64,000 nt of DNA from CAZKGE01 sp964636405 (GCA_964636405.1 CAZWSI010000012.1:3094-67093); one strand, 5' to 3'. Positions 25,761 through 34,252 are shown, counted from the first letter of the stretch. Translations and numbers: made by a program. The notes: generated by a model not told the origin, from the sequence alone.

Positions 25761-26483
25761 TTAACGCCGCGAGACGCCCAGAATCTCCCGAGCGACAACT
25801 GCCGGGGACACGCCCCTTGCGGAGGCTGTGGAGACGATGCTGTTGTAGGCGGCCGACTCGCTGAGCCCTTTCCTGCGCATGAGCGCCGCCTTGGCTTCGT
25901 TTACGGTTGTTTTGTCCGAGCCGCTTTCCACCACGCGCGCGGCAAGCGCGGCAAGCGTGCAGCGTTTTTCCATGGAAAGCACCTGAAGCCGCCGGTATGC
26001 TTCGCGCTCCGAAATATCCTGCTGCTCGGCCAGCAGCGCTTTAGCCCGGTCGATCATCTTTTGGTCGGCCAGCTTTTTTTCCAGCAGCGCGTTTTCGGCG
26101 CGAAGGCTCTCCACGCGGGCCGCGCCAAACTGCGCAATCTCCAGCACGGGCTGAAGCTGTTTTTTTTCCACTGGCTTTACGATCCAGCCGGAAACGCCCG
26201 CCTGCGCCGCCCGCGCGATATTGGCTCTGTCGCTGTAGCCGGAAACGATGACGACGCAACCCGCAAGCTTCTCTGAAAGAATGCTTTCCGCCGCACCAAG
26301 CCCATCGAAAACCGGCATGTTTACGTCCATTAAAATCACGTCCGGCCGGACGCGCCTGCTCGCCTCAACCGCGTCGAAGCCGTCTGCGGCGACGCCGTCG
26401 ACCGAATAGCCAAGCTCCTCGAGCATTTGGCTCAGATCCAGCCGGGCGATGGGATCGTCATCCACCACAATCGCTTTCCGCAT
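25761..26483 (-). CDS. eutV: EutV-like response regulator with two ANTAR-type modules
   Basis: The 240-residue protein begins with a receiver domain (DDD at 8-10, phospho-acceptor Asp53 in ILMDVNMP, Lys in WIVKPVEKK). A short coiled coil leads to an ANTAR module, about residues 139-186 (MIDRAKALLAEQQDISEREA). A second, similar module covers about 190-236 (NEAKAALMRRKGLSESAAYN). EutV proteins normally end after one. ANTAR domains bind paired RNA hairpins to block termination of eut genes. The start at 26483 is preceded by AAGGAG at 10 bases; an upstream in-frame ATG overlaps the -10 box. No partner kinase (eutW) is adjacent. Confidence 0.9.
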   Translation of the reverse strand: MRKAIVVDDDPIARLDLSQMLEELGYSVDGVAADGFDAVEASRRVRPDVILMDVNMPVFDGLGAAESILSEKLAGCVVIVSGYSDRANIARAAQAGVSGWIVKPVEKKQLQPVLEIAQFGAARVESLRAENALLEKKLADQKMIDRAKALLAEQQDISEREAYRRLQVLSMEKRCTLAALAARVVESGSDKTTVNEAKAALMRRKGLSESAAYNSIVSTASARGVSPAVVAREILGVSRR

Positions 26484-26514
26484 CGGCAACCAACTCCTTG
26501 ACTGGGATAGCCCC

Positions 26515-26543
26515 ATTATAGCGCATCAATGCGAGGCTGTCAC
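26515..26543 (-). promoter_or_regulatory. sigma-A promoter of the EutV-like gene
   Basis: On the minus strand GTGACA (26538-26543) and TATAAT (26515-26520) are 17 bases apart. Transcription would start near 26508. This rules out the ATG at 26516 as the translation start and supports 26483. Confidence 0.8.
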
Positions 26544-26554
26544 CCGCGCGTTGA

Positions 26555-28132
26555 TTAGATGCGCTCGCCTTCAAACGCCCTGCGCCGCAGCGCTTCAAAA
26601 AGGAGGCCCGCTACGCCGCGCAGCCTTGTTTTGTAGGGCTTGCCGGCAAGATACAGCCTGCGCACCTCGATGCGCTCGATGTGCTCCGCCACCAGCGGAT
26701 TATCGGAAAGCACGACAAAATCCGCCAGCTTGCCCGCCGTCAGCGTGCCGCGGCGCGCCTCGTCAAAGCTCATTTTGGCGGGATTGCAGGTGATCAGCCG
26801 CAGCGCGTCCAGGCGCGAAATGCGTTCTTCGGGATTGGGGTGATTGACCGCGAACGACATCCCCGCCAGCGGATTGGGCCGCGTGGTCGGGCCGTCCGAG
26901 CCGTCGCCCACCAGAATGCCGCGCGCGAGCATGCTCTTGAGGGGATTGAGGCGATCCGTACGCGCCCGGCCGAGTATGCCGCAAAGGTATTCGTCCGGCT
27001 CCTGCCGCCAATAGATAAAGGGCGACTGCACGGCCAGGCTCAGCTTAAGCTTGGCGATTCGATCCAGCTGCTCCGGGCTGCACAGGCAGCAATGAATCAT
27101 CACATGCCGGTGATCCTCGCGCGGGAAATCGGCAAGCGCCGCTTCGTAGGCGGCGATGCACTGCTCGACGGCCGCGTCCCCAATGGCGTGCATCGCAATC
27201 TGGAGCCCCGCCCGGTTTGCGGCGATGGCAAACGCGTTTACCTCCTCCTGCGTATAGTAGAGCACGCCGGAATTTGCTGGATTGTTTGCATAGGGCTCCG
27301 TCAGGGCTGCGTCCTCGCTGCCAAAGCATCCGTCGAGCGCAAGCTTGAAGCAGCCGCCGATCCGCCGCATGTGGCGGCGCTTTGCCGCATCCACATCCAT
27401 GGTCTGGAAAAAGATCCTGTATGCCTGCGGCAGCGCGGGCGCGAGCAGATTGATCATATCCACGTCGAGATCCTTGGGAAAGCCGACGCCCTCCACATTG
27501 TGTACCAGCGAAATGCCGGCCTTGGCCAGCGAATCCGCGCCCACGCAGAGCCCGCGCACGATATCGAGCGTGGGAATCATGGCGGTCACCTCGTTCACGC
27601 CCGCAAAGAACGCGTTCTGGTAAAGCCAGCCCGTATCCGCGCGGCAGCCAGGATCGGCCTTCACCCGCTCGGAAAGGAGCGCGAGCAGCGCGCTGTTTAC
27701 CACCGCTGCGTGCCCGTCGTATTTGATGATCATCAGCGGGCGGTCCGTCCACTCGTCCATGTCCCGCCGCGTGGGCAGACGGCGCTCCTCCACCGTGTGC
27801 GCCGAGCAGCCGTAGCCAATGAGCACCTTTGCCTTGTTTGCGCGCGCCGCGTACGCCCGCACGATGGATTGCGCCTCGGCAAAATGCTTGACCTCCATGA
27901 GATAAAACGTGTTTTCAAACACGCACAGCGATTCAAAATGCATATGCGTATCGCCAAATCCGGGCGTAACGGCAGCGCCCTCCAAATCAACGCGCCTTGC
28001 GCCCGCGTACGCGGCGGGCAGCTCGCTTTCGTCGCCGATCCACGCGATATGGCCGCGCTCCACCGCCATGGCGTTACAGATACGGTTTTCCTCCTCGCAG
28101 GTAATGAATGTGGCGTTGACATACAGCTCCAT
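26555..28132 (-). CDS. YtcJ-like metal-dependent amidohydrolase
   Basis: The 525-residue protein belongs to the amidohydrolase-3/YtcJ family. The metal site is visible as GFGDTHMHFES (HxH) near residue 60, MIHCCLCS and HAIGDAAVEQ in the middle, and GDGSDGPTTRPNP with the catalytic Asp. The C-terminal RGTLTAGKLADFVVL stretch forms the small beta-sandwich. No signal peptide is seen, so it is cytoplasmic. Relatives hydrolyse N-acyl or imide bonds; the substrate here is unknown. It is transcribed alone, upstream of the EutV-like gene on the same strand. Confidence 0.87.
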   Translation of the reverse strand: MELYVNATFITCEEENRICNAMAVERGHIAWIGDESELPAAYAGARRVDLEGAAVTPGFGDTHMHFESLCVFENTFYLMEVKHFAEAQSIVRAYAARANKAKVLIGYGCSAHTVEERRLPTRRDMDEWTDRPLMIIKYDGHAAVVNSALLALLSERVKADPGCRADTGWLYQNAFFAGVNEVTAMIPTLDIVRGLCVGADSLAKAGISLVHNVEGVGFPKDLDVDMINLLAPALPQAYRIFFQTMDVDAAKRRHMRRIGGCFKLALDGCFGSEDAALTEPYANNPANSGVLYYTQEEVNAFAIAANRAGLQIAMHAIGDAAVEQCIAAYEAALADFPREDHRHVMIHCCLCSPEQLDRIAKLKLSLAVQSPFIYWRQEPDEYLCGILGRARTDRLNPLKSMLARGILVGDGSDGPTTRPNPLAGMSFAVNHPNPEERISRLDALRLITCNPAKMSFDEARRGTLTAGKLADFVVLSDNPLVAEHIERIEVRRLYLAGKPYKTRLRGVAGLLFEALRRRAFEGERI

Positions 28133-28297
28133 GCGACTGCCTCCCGGTATAAGATTTTGTAAGTTGTTTTTGCCGACGTACAGACTGATAGCCTGTATAA
28201 ATGATTATAGTATGAAAGGCCTTGCGCCGTCAAATGCGGAAACGGCGCCCGCGCCGGAGGCCGAAGGCGTGCCGCTATGCCCGTTTTCGTAAGGCCG

Positions 28298-28630
28298 TTA
28301 CGCTTTTTCGTTGTAGCTCTCGATCACCATGCGGACGCTCCTTTTCCGCGCGGCGCCCAGAATGCGATAATCCGTAACGAGCGCAAGCTCGTCGGCGTTG
28401 AGATCGCAGCTTTGCACGGGTTCCGAGCGGTGATCGATCTCCGAATGCCCGATTAGATAATCGACCGAAGTATCGAAATAATCCGCTAGCCTGATGAGCG
28501 TGGCAATATCCGGCTCCACACCGTGATTCTCGTATTTATTGATCGATTGCTGGCTCACCGACACGGCGTCCGCCAGATGCTTCTGGCTTACACCCGCCCT
28601 TTCGCGCAGCTTTTTTAAGTTCGCAATCAT
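28298..28630 (-). CDS. XRE-family transcriptional regulator
   Basis: The 110-residue protein carries an N-terminal helix-turn-helix at about residues 3-58 (LKKLRERAGVSQKHLADAV, then QQSINKYENHGVEPDIATLI), followed by a short C-terminal region of about 45 residues with no known domain. The ATG at 28630 follows GAGG at 8 bases; two ATGs nine codons upstream have no ribosome site. It is divergent from an unknown gene at 28853 and probably controls that gene through the palindrome at 28704-28720. Confidence 0.9.
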   Translation of the reverse strand: MIANLKKLRERAGVSQKHLADAVSVSQQSINKYENHGVEPDIATLIRLADYFDTSVDYLIGHSEIDHRSEPVQSCDLNADELALVTDYRILGAARKRSVRMVIESYNEKA

Positions 28631-28656
28631 TCTTTTTTCCTCGTTCGGCTCCATCA

Positions 28657-28698
28657 TAACTAAGTTTGGGCGTTGTGAAAAAAACCTATGCTTAGTTA
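28657..28698. repeat. 8-bp inverted repeat upstream of the XRE gene
   Basis: TAACTAAG (28657-28664) and CTTAGTTA (28691-28698) are perfect inverted copies 26 bases apart. They lie between the XRE start codon and the divergent promoter and could be paired operators or a 5' leader stem. Confidence 0.4.
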
Positions 28699-28727
28699 TT
28701 TACAACAACCGATCGTTGTTATATAAT
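28699..28727 (+). promoter_or_regulatory. sigma-A promoter with embedded palindromic operator
   Basis: TTTACA (28699-28704) and TATAAT (28722-28727) are spaced by 17 bases. Between them AACAAC (28704-28709) and GTTGTT (28715-28720) form an inverted repeat around 5 bases. A repressor bound there, most likely the adjacent XRE protein, would block polymerase. Confidence 0.7.
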
Positions 28728-28852
28728 TCGCATATTCGATCTTATACCCGCTGTGTGGCGAAAAACGGAACGTTTCCGCAAACAAAACGTAAAGCTGCGC
28801 ATTGGCAGGCGCACCGTCAAATCTTGGGAAGATTTTTGGGGGAAATCGGAAT

Positions 28853-29434
28853 ATGGAAACAACCGACATTGATGGCCGTAACCGAGACTGCGCGGCCTAT
28901 TCCCGTTCTGGCGCGGCAAGGGAAGCGGAAATCGCGCTGCTCGGCTCTATCCCGCTCGAAAAGCTTGGGGAATTGGGCTGGCAGTACGACGAAGCGGGCG
29001 TGAGCTACATTATCGTGCTTGAATACGAGCTGGCGGGGCGGCTCAGAATCGCTTTTACCGAATCGCGCGGGCTTGCGGGCACGGACGCATGCCGCGTGTA
29101 TCACTCCTTTACCTGGACTTGTATGTTTCAAACGACCAAGCAGGCCTTCGCAAGGGGGGAAACAGAGCATTTTATTCCGACGCTGGACGCGCTGGCCGAC
29201 GCGCGCGTGCTGCGCAAATACCAAATCTCCAAATTAGAAGACCGGCTGCGCGCGCTTGCGCTGCCCGTTTTGCCGCATAGCTTCAGTAAATTTGCAAGCA
29301 ACGCGGCCACCACGAACCTCATGGTCAAGCGCCGGGCGCTGGCCGAATACTATGTGGACATGGTGCCGGCCGCATACCGCGTATACTGCGGCGAGCTGAC
29401 CGGCGCGTTCCGCGAAAAAACGCCGGCACAGTAA
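28853..29434 (+). CDS. hypothetical protein, no family recognised
   Basis: The 193-residue product has no signal peptide or membrane helix, so it is probably cytoplasmic. It looks mixed alpha/beta in the first half (SYIIVLEYELAGRLRIAF) and helical in the second half (LEDRLRALALPVLPHSFSKF). I recognise no domain. The ATG at 28853 has GGGGGAAA about 10 bases upstream; an in-frame TTG at 28802 is the alternative. It has a strong operator-containing promoter about 125 bases upstream, divergent from an XRE regulator, and stands alone. Tight control of a single unknown gene is the main clue to its role. Confidence 0.65.
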   Translation: METTDIDGRNRDCAAYSRSGAAREAEIALLGSIPLEKLGELGWQYDEAGVSYIIVLEYELAGRLRIAFTESRGLAGTDACRVYHSFTWTCMFQTTKQAFARGETEHFIPTLDALADARVLRKYQISKLEDRLRALALPVLPHSFSKFASNAATTNLMVKRRALAEYYVDMVPAAYRVYCGELTGAFREKTPAQ

Positions 29435-29702
29435 ACGGCGTGCGAAAGCGGGCCCATGGAACGCACCGTCCAATGAAGGGTATGGACGGCATTGATTGGA
29501 ATGGGAGCGGCATGCGGCTCAGCTCCGATGCGCGTTTCGATATGCCAAGCACGTCCTCCTCCGCACGCTTCCCCCGCATATAAGCGGGCGATATCGAGCC
29601 TGACGCCATTGCTGTGGGCGGCAGCGTCACATTCGCATGGGAGATAAGCCGAAACACGTCCTTCCGTCCCAGCGCTTCTCCATGCCCATCCAAATCGTTT
29701 TG
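29435..29702. other. non-coding gap with no recognisable content
   Basis: This 268-base stretch follows the hypothetical gene and precedes a terminator-like hairpin. I see no start codon with a ribosome site, no repeat and no RNA gene. A frame open on the minus strand (29325-29726) runs into the neighbouring gene and looks fortuitous. Confidence 0.5.
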
Positions 29703-29733
29703 GCCGTGCGCGCATTTTTGCCGCACGGCTTTT
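29703..29733 (+). terminator. intrinsic terminator
   Basis: GCCGTGC (29703-29709) pairs with GCACGGC (29723-29729), followed by TTTT at 29730-29733. It lies after the hypothetical gene and before the TetR-family promoter. Confidence 0.6.
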
Positions 29734-29792
29734 GCTTTGTTTGCGCAAGGCCGCTTGCGTTGTACACGGCTTTGTCACGCGTAAAATCTTTG

Positions 29793-29821
29793 CTGACAGG
29801 CGCGGAAGACTCTGCTATACT
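29793..29821 (+). promoter_or_regulatory. sigma-A promoter of the TetR-family gene
   Basis: CTGACA (29793-29798) and TATACT (29816-29821) are 17 bases apart. Transcription would begin near 29828, about 29 bases before the start codon. Confidence 0.75.
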
Positions 29822-29856
29822 GTGTTCATATAGCGTCAGTAATGGAGGGGTTTCGT

Positions 29857-30432
29857 ATGATGCTGTCCGGCGAGGAGCAGACGAAGGCGGAGATTACCCG
29901 ATCCGTTAAGGAAATGATGGGCACTACGCCCGTTTCGAAGATCCGCATGCGCAGGCTCTGCCGAATGGGCGGCATCCGCCGCCGCCAACTCCGCTATTTT
30001 TTTCGCAACAAGCAGGATCTGCTGGAATGGGTCTTTTATTCCGAGCTGTTGCCCCAGCTTTTGCGCTGCAAGGGCGACAGCGACGCGTTTTTGACCCAGC
30101 TTTGGGCATATTTATACGAAAACCGGGCCGTGTATCCCGCCGTGCTCGCTTCGGAACGGCGCAACGCCTTTTTGCGCAGCTATAACAAGGTGGCCCCCCT
30201 TCTGGCGAAGGAATTCGTCCTCTCCCGCTATGCGGACAACGCGTTAAGCCGCGACCGGCTCGCGGACGCGAGCGCGGTGCTTTCCGGTTGCTTTCGCGAG
30301 GCGTTGTTTGCCTGGCTCAGCGAGCCCATGCCCAAGCCGCCCGAGGCCTTCGCACAAAGCTGCCTCGCCGCGCTCGATTCCTACGCGGATCTCGCGCAGT
30401 GCTTCCAGCCCGCATCGGAGCAGGCGTTTTAG
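29857..30432 (+). CDS. TetR-family transcriptional regulator
   Basis: The 191-residue protein has a TetR-like DNA-binding region at about residues 10-58; MRRLCRMGGIRRRQLRYFFR and NKQDLLEWVFYSELLPQL match the helix-turn-helix and the start of the ligand domain. The rest is helical and variable, as usual. GGAGG at 29844-29848 precedes the ATG at 29857; the ATG at 29842 overlaps that ribosome site. The next gene begins 67 bases downstream in the same direction and may be co-transcribed. The ligand is unknown. Confidence 0.82.
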   Translation: MMLSGEEQTKAEITRSVKEMMGTTPVSKIRMRRLCRMGGIRRRQLRYFFRNKQDLLEWVFYSELLPQLLRCKGDSDAFLTQLWAYLYENRAVYPAVLASERRNAFLRSYNKVAPLLAKEFVLSRYADNALSRDRLADASAVLSGCFREALFAWLSEPMPKPPEAFAQSCLAALDSYADLAQCFQPASEQAF

Positions 30433-30499
30433 TCCCCGTTTCCGTGGGGGGCGCCTTTGCGCGCAATCGCTTTAAAGCTACGACAGGAGGATGGGATTC

Positions 30500-31954
30500 A
30501 TGGAAAAGAAGCCAAAGAAAAAACGGGTTGGACGAATTATATTGCTGGTGTTCCTCGCGCTGCTGCTTTTGCCGCCAGCCGCGCTTTACGCGTACCTTTC
30601 CATCGATCACTTCCATATCGACGCGCTGCGCGAGGGCTATGACCGCGCCGCGCCTTATGCCGGAACGCCCGCTTACCGGGACGACGGGTACGTGGAGCTC
30701 GCGCTCCGCGCCGAGGATGTGTATTGGCTCATAGACGAATACGACGCGCTCGCGGAGCTGGATATCCCGCTCATCGAGCTTCGCGGCTATGCCATAGAGC
30801 TGGGCGCTGCGGAGCTGACGCTCTACGCGCACATGCGCGCGCTGCGTTTTGTTTCCTTGCCGATCAAGGTGACGGCGACGGTCAAATCAGGCGAGGAAAT
30901 CGAGCTCGCCGTCGAGCGCATCCAAATCGGCTCCTGGATTGAAGTTCCGCCGGAAAAGCTGGAGAAATACGGTCTGGAAAGCAGCTATACCATCGGATAC
31001 AACGATTTGTTCGAGGGCGCGGACATTCAGGCTGTACGCTTCGAGGACGGACAGATTCGGATTACCGTTCCGTTTCTTTCCGATTTTTGCAAGAACATAA
31101 CGCCCAACGCGACCGCCGACACCCTGCTGCTATATGGCGTTGAGGCGGACGAAGCCATTGCCGCCGCCTCCGCCTGCTACCATACGGCGGATTCCAAGGC
31201 CAGAAACGACCTGCTTTGCACGGCAGAGGCAGGCTCCGCGCAGCACACGGAAGCGCTGACGCGCCTGCTCGCGCTGTGCGACGCGGAATCGGCCGAGGCA
31301 GCCCTCCATACGCTCACCTCCTTTGAAGCGCACTTTATCCTGCCCGTTTCAGAGGCGAAGGTCGCCCAGGTGCGCGCCGCGTACACGAAGCCCATCGCCG
31401 ATTATAACGCGAAGCTGGAAACCCTGCTCAACGGCCTGCGTGAAAAATACAAAGCGCTGGAAATAGAGCTCAGGCGCGACGCGTATATCGACACAAAAAC
31501 CGGCGAGCCGCTCTCGCTTGGGGCACTGTGCCCGGCGCTTAACCTCGACGACGCGCTTTGCCGCGTGATGCTGCTGACCGCCACCGAAACCCGCAAGGCG
31601 GCCTCCGCAGCCGGTATGCCGCTCTTTTCGGACATTCCCAAAAGCCGGGGACTCAAGCTCGACATGGCGCTCGACTACATGTCCTACGATATCGGCGCCA
31701 TGCTGCCCATGCCGGACGGCTCGACCGCCATGCTGTATTATGCCTCCACGGGCGAGCTGATTGTACAGTGTCTGCCTGCGGAAACGGCGGAGAGCGTCCT
31801 TGCCCGATACCGCACGCCAAGGGTGCTCAATCTGGACGGCGCTGTCTTTAGCACGCGGCGGACGGTGCGGGAAGCGCCCGCGCCGGGCCTGAAGCCCTAT
31901 ATCGTATTTTTGCCCCTGGATGTGGAGGCTGTTTACCGCGCCGAGAACAAATAG
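30500..31954 (+). CDS. hypothetical membrane-anchored protein, no family recognised
   Basis: The 484-residue product starts with a positively charged tail and one hydrophobic helix at about residues 12-34, followed by a long domain that should lie outside the cytoplasm. Residues 60-170 look beta-rich (YVELALRAEDVYWLIDEYD). The middle is helical with several Ala-rich stretches and a predicted coiled coil around 290-315 (YNAKLETLLNGLREKYKALE). AGGAGG is 9 bases before the ATG at 30500. It lies between a TetR gene and the MotA-like pair, though that pair has its own promoter. No function can be assigned. Confidence 0.75.
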   Translation: MEKKPKKKRVGRIILLVFLALLLLPPAALYAYLSIDHFHIDALREGYDRAAPYAGTPAYRDDGYVELALRAEDVYWLIDEYDALAELDIPLIELRGYAIELGAAELTLYAHMRALRFVSLPIKVTATVKSGEEIELAVERIQIGSWIEVPPEKLEKYGLESSYTIGYNDLFEGADIQAVRFEDGQIRITVPFLSDFCKNITPNATADTLLLYGVEADEAIAAASACYHTADSKARNDLLCTAEAGSAQHTEALTRLLALCDAESAEAALHTLTSFEAHFILPVSEAKVAQVRAAYTKPIADYNAKLETLLNGLREKYKALEIELRRDAYIDTKTGEPLSLGALCPALNLDDALCRVMLLTATETRKAASAAGMPLFSDIPKSRGLKLDMALDYMSYDIGAMLPMPDGSTAMLYYASTGELIVQCLPAETAESVLARYRTPRVLNLDGAVFSTRRTVREAPAPGLKPYIVFLPLDVEAVYRAENK

Positions 31955-32068
31955 ACTGCCCGGCCTGACCTTTGCTCTTGTTTGCCCCGAAACGGATGAC
32001 TTGCTGCGCATTTGCGCACAGGCTGTAGCTTTGCTTTTCGGAAGAAAAGGAGGCGTTTTATTGTGCGC

Positions 32069-32097
32069 TTGTGCCTTTTTGCACCTTGGTTTATAAT
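32069..32097 (+). promoter_or_regulatory. sigma-A promoter of the MotA-like/OmpA-like pair
   Basis: TTGTGC (32069-32074) and TATAAT (32092-32097) are separated by 17 bases. Transcription would start near 32104, about 30 bases before the first gene. Confidence 0.7.
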
Positions 32098-32134
32098 AAA
32101 TGAATGAAATAAGAGGCCTTGGAGGTGCTGTGTC

Positions 32135-33088
32135 ATGCTATCCAATCTGCCGCTGTCCGGCGTGGTGGTCATAGCGGCCACCGTCACGTTGTTTGCTTTC
32201 GCGTTGATTCTGCTTTTCCGCACCTACGGCCGCTACCGCCGCCTGCAAACGGAGATTGGCGGCGGAAAGCCGCTTCCCAAGGGCGGGTTTTCCGACGCGG
32301 TGAGTCAGGACTATATCCGCGCCTACCGCGAATACGGGGACAATACCAATACGCCCGCCATCATCAACAGCGCGGTGAGCGCGAAGCTGGGCGGCTTGCT
32401 CATGGCGGAGCGCTTTATCAACAACGCGGTGTCTCTCTTTGTCACGCTTGGGCTGTTTGGCACCTTTCTGGGGCTGTCGCTATCGGTCGCGTCGCTCACT
32501 GAGCTGCTGCGCTTAAGCGGCTCCGAGGAGTGGCTCAGCATCCTCAACAGCGTGGGCGGCGGGCTGATGTCCTCGCTCGCGGGCATGGGCGTGGCATTTT
32601 ACACCTCGCTTGTGGGCGTGGCATGCGCCATTCTCTTTACGCTCATCCGCACGGTATGGAACCCGCAGGCCCAGCGCGAGGCGCTCGAAACGCGCACGGA
32701 GCTGTGGCTCGACCACGCCGTCGCGCCGGGGCTTGAAACGGACTTCGCCCGCGACGACGAAAGCCGCTTGCTCCAGCTAAAGGACGAGCTGCGCGCGCAC
32801 GCCGCCAGCGTGGAAAAATCGCTCAACCGCTGCACGGAGGCGCTTTCGCGCACGCTGGGCGACACGACCCAATCTCTTGGCCAAATGATCGAATCCAGCA
32901 AGGAGCCCATCGGCGTATTTTACGAAACGGTGAACTGCTTCAACGAAAACGTGCGCGACTTTTCCCAGTTTAACTACGAACTGCGCGGCAATATTGAGCG
33001 CATGGACGTAAGCTTTCGGGATTTGACCTCCTCGATGCGGCAGGTCGCCCGCAAGCCCGAGGGAGGGCGCGGAAATGAAACGCGCTAG
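32135..33088 (+). CDS. MotA/TolQ/ExbB-like membrane protein (stator-type ion channel subunit)
   Basis: The 317-residue protein has three hydrophobic segments, at about residues 9-29, 95-120 and 140-178. The segment FVTLGLFGTFLGLSLSVASL has the GxxGTxxG pattern of TolQ/ExbB/MotA channel helices. The C-terminal 120 residues are hydrophilic and likely form a coiled-coil tail in the cytoplasm. The layout resembles ZorA and other stator-like proteins more than flagellar MotA. It overlaps the next gene by 14 bases. TTGGAGG precedes the ATG. No flagellar or Tol genes are nearby. Confidence 0.85.
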   Translation: MLSNLPLSGVVVIAATVTLFAFALILLFRTYGRYRRLQTEIGGGKPLPKGGFSDAVSQDYIRAYREYGDNTNTPAIINSAVSAKLGGLLMAERFINNAVSLFVTLGLFGTFLGLSLSVASLTELLRLSGSEEWLSILNSVGGGLMSSLAGMGVAFYTSLVGVACAILFTLIRTVWNPQAQREALETRTELWLDHAVAPGLETDFARDDESRLLQLKDELRAHAASVEKSLNRCTEALSRTLGDTTQSLGQMIESSKEPIGVFYETVNCFNENVRDFSQFNYELRGNIERMDVSFRDLTSSMRQVARKPEGGRGNETR

Positions 33089-34121
33089 GGCCGGCTTTCG
33101 CTCCGAAAAGATGGTGACCGTCCCGGAGGGCGAGCAGGGCTTCTGGCCCTCCTACGCGGATATGATGAGCTCGTTTGCGCTCATTTTGTTCTTCCTCATG
33201 CTGATTGCATATCTGCAAAACCTCATTACGGGCAACCAGCTCATAAGCACGCAGGACAGGCTTGCCGAAACGGAGCTGCTTTTGCAAAACACCCAACTGA
33301 CCCTGGCCGATACGGAGGAGCAGGTGGCACAGGCGACAAATGAACTCGCGCTTTTGACCGCCGACCTCGAGGACTCCCGGCAGGCGCTCGTCTTGCAGCA
33401 GGAGGAGATGGCGCGTTACGCGGCGACCATCGCGGGCCAGACCGTAACCATCCGCGAGCAAGAGACACAGATTGCCTCGCAGGCGGACTATATCGCCATC
33501 ACCACTGAGGAACTCACGCGGCTGCGCAGCCAAATGCAGACCATCGCGCTCTTCCGGCTGAGCGTGCTCGATCAGATTAAAAGGAGCATCGGCGCTTCCC
33601 TAGGCGACGAAAGCAAGGTGAGCGTGGGCGAAAACGGGAGCATCATCTTAAGCGACGGCCTGTTTTTCGACTATAACTCCGCCCGCATCAAATCCGACAG
33701 CTACGCGCTGCTGGGACATTTGACCAAGGCCTTTACCGCTTTTTTGAGCGACGCGGAAAACGCCAAATATGTGGACAGCATCGTCATCTCGGGGCACACG
33801 GACAACAGCGGCACGGACGCGCGCAACCGCTCGCTTTCCACCGAGCGCGCAAACGCCGTGCTGGACTATCTGCTGGAGAAGAACAGCGCAGCGCTCGCGC
33901 CCTACGCGCCATTCTTCTGTGCGGCGGGCTACGGCTCGACCCGGCCCGTGGCCGACAACGCCACCGAGGCGGGCCGGAGCGAGAACCGGCGCATCGAGAT
34001 CTCCATCATCCTCAAGGACGAAACGGTGCTCGAGATTGTGAACGCGTATCTGGCGCAGGAAATGCCGCTGGCCGCCGCGTCCCCCTCGCCAGCCGTCCCC
34101 GCCGCAACGCCCGCGCCATAG
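33075..34121 (+). CDS. MotB-like protein with OmpA peptidoglycan-binding domain
   Basis: The 348-residue protein has one transmembrane helix at about residues 30-52, preceded by WPSYADMMSSFAL. Asp29 sits where MotB/ZorB carry the ion-binding Asp. A coiled coil covers about 58-155. The OmpA/MotB domain, about 185-315, has ISGHTDNSGTDARNRSLS and ERANAVLDYL, the peptidoglycan contact motif. A Pro/Ala-rich tail ends the protein. It should form an ion-driven complex with the MotA-like protein and anchor it to the wall. What the pair drives is unknown. Confidence 0.88.
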   Translation: MKRARAGFRSEKMVTVPEGEQGFWPSYADMMSSFALILFFLMLIAYLQNLITGNQLISTQDRLAETELLLQNTQLTLADTEEQVAQATNELALLTADLEDSRQALVLQQEEMARYAATIAGQTVTIREQETQIASQADYIAITTEELTRLRSQMQTIALFRLSVLDQIKRSIGASLGDESKVSVGENGSIILSDGLFFDYNSARIKSDSYALLGHLTKAFTAFLSDAENAKYVDSIVISGHTDNSGTDARNRSLSTERANAVLDYLLEKNSAALAPYAPFFCAAGYGSTRPVADNATEAGRSENRRIEISIILKDETVLEIVNAYLAQEMPLAAASPSPAVPAATPAP

Positions 34122-34144
34122 AGCGCACCGGCCAAGCACAGCCC

Positions 34145-34179
34145 AGCCCCGCGCCCCGCAGGCCGCGGGGCTTTTTTTT
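34145..34179 (+). terminator. intrinsic terminator after the MotA/MotB-like pair
   Basis: AGCCCCGCG (34145-34153) and CGCGGGGCT (34164-34172) form a 9-bp GC stem followed by a run of eight T. It closes the two-gene unit. Confidence 0.92.
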
Positions 34180-34252
34180 GCGGGCCGCCCTTGCTTTCCG
34201 AAAACGCACACGGCGCTTTCCGAATGAAAGCGGCATCCACACACACAATGCG

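Noticed and set aside
29325..29726. Minus-strand frame overlapping the end of the 193-residue unknown gene
   Set aside because: It has no ribosome site, overlaps a better-supported gene, and its translation shows no domain; it looks like chance in GC-rich DNA.
32135..34121. Zorya anti-phage system
   Set aside because: The two proteins resemble ZorA and ZorB in layout, but no ZorC, ZorD or ZorE type gene is adjacent; the next genes are a metal-complex importer with its own promoter. Kept as an orphan motor-like pair.
32135..34121. Flagellar stator motAB
   Set aside because: No flagellar or chemotaxis gene is in the window, and the long coiled coils in both proteins differ from MotA and MotB.
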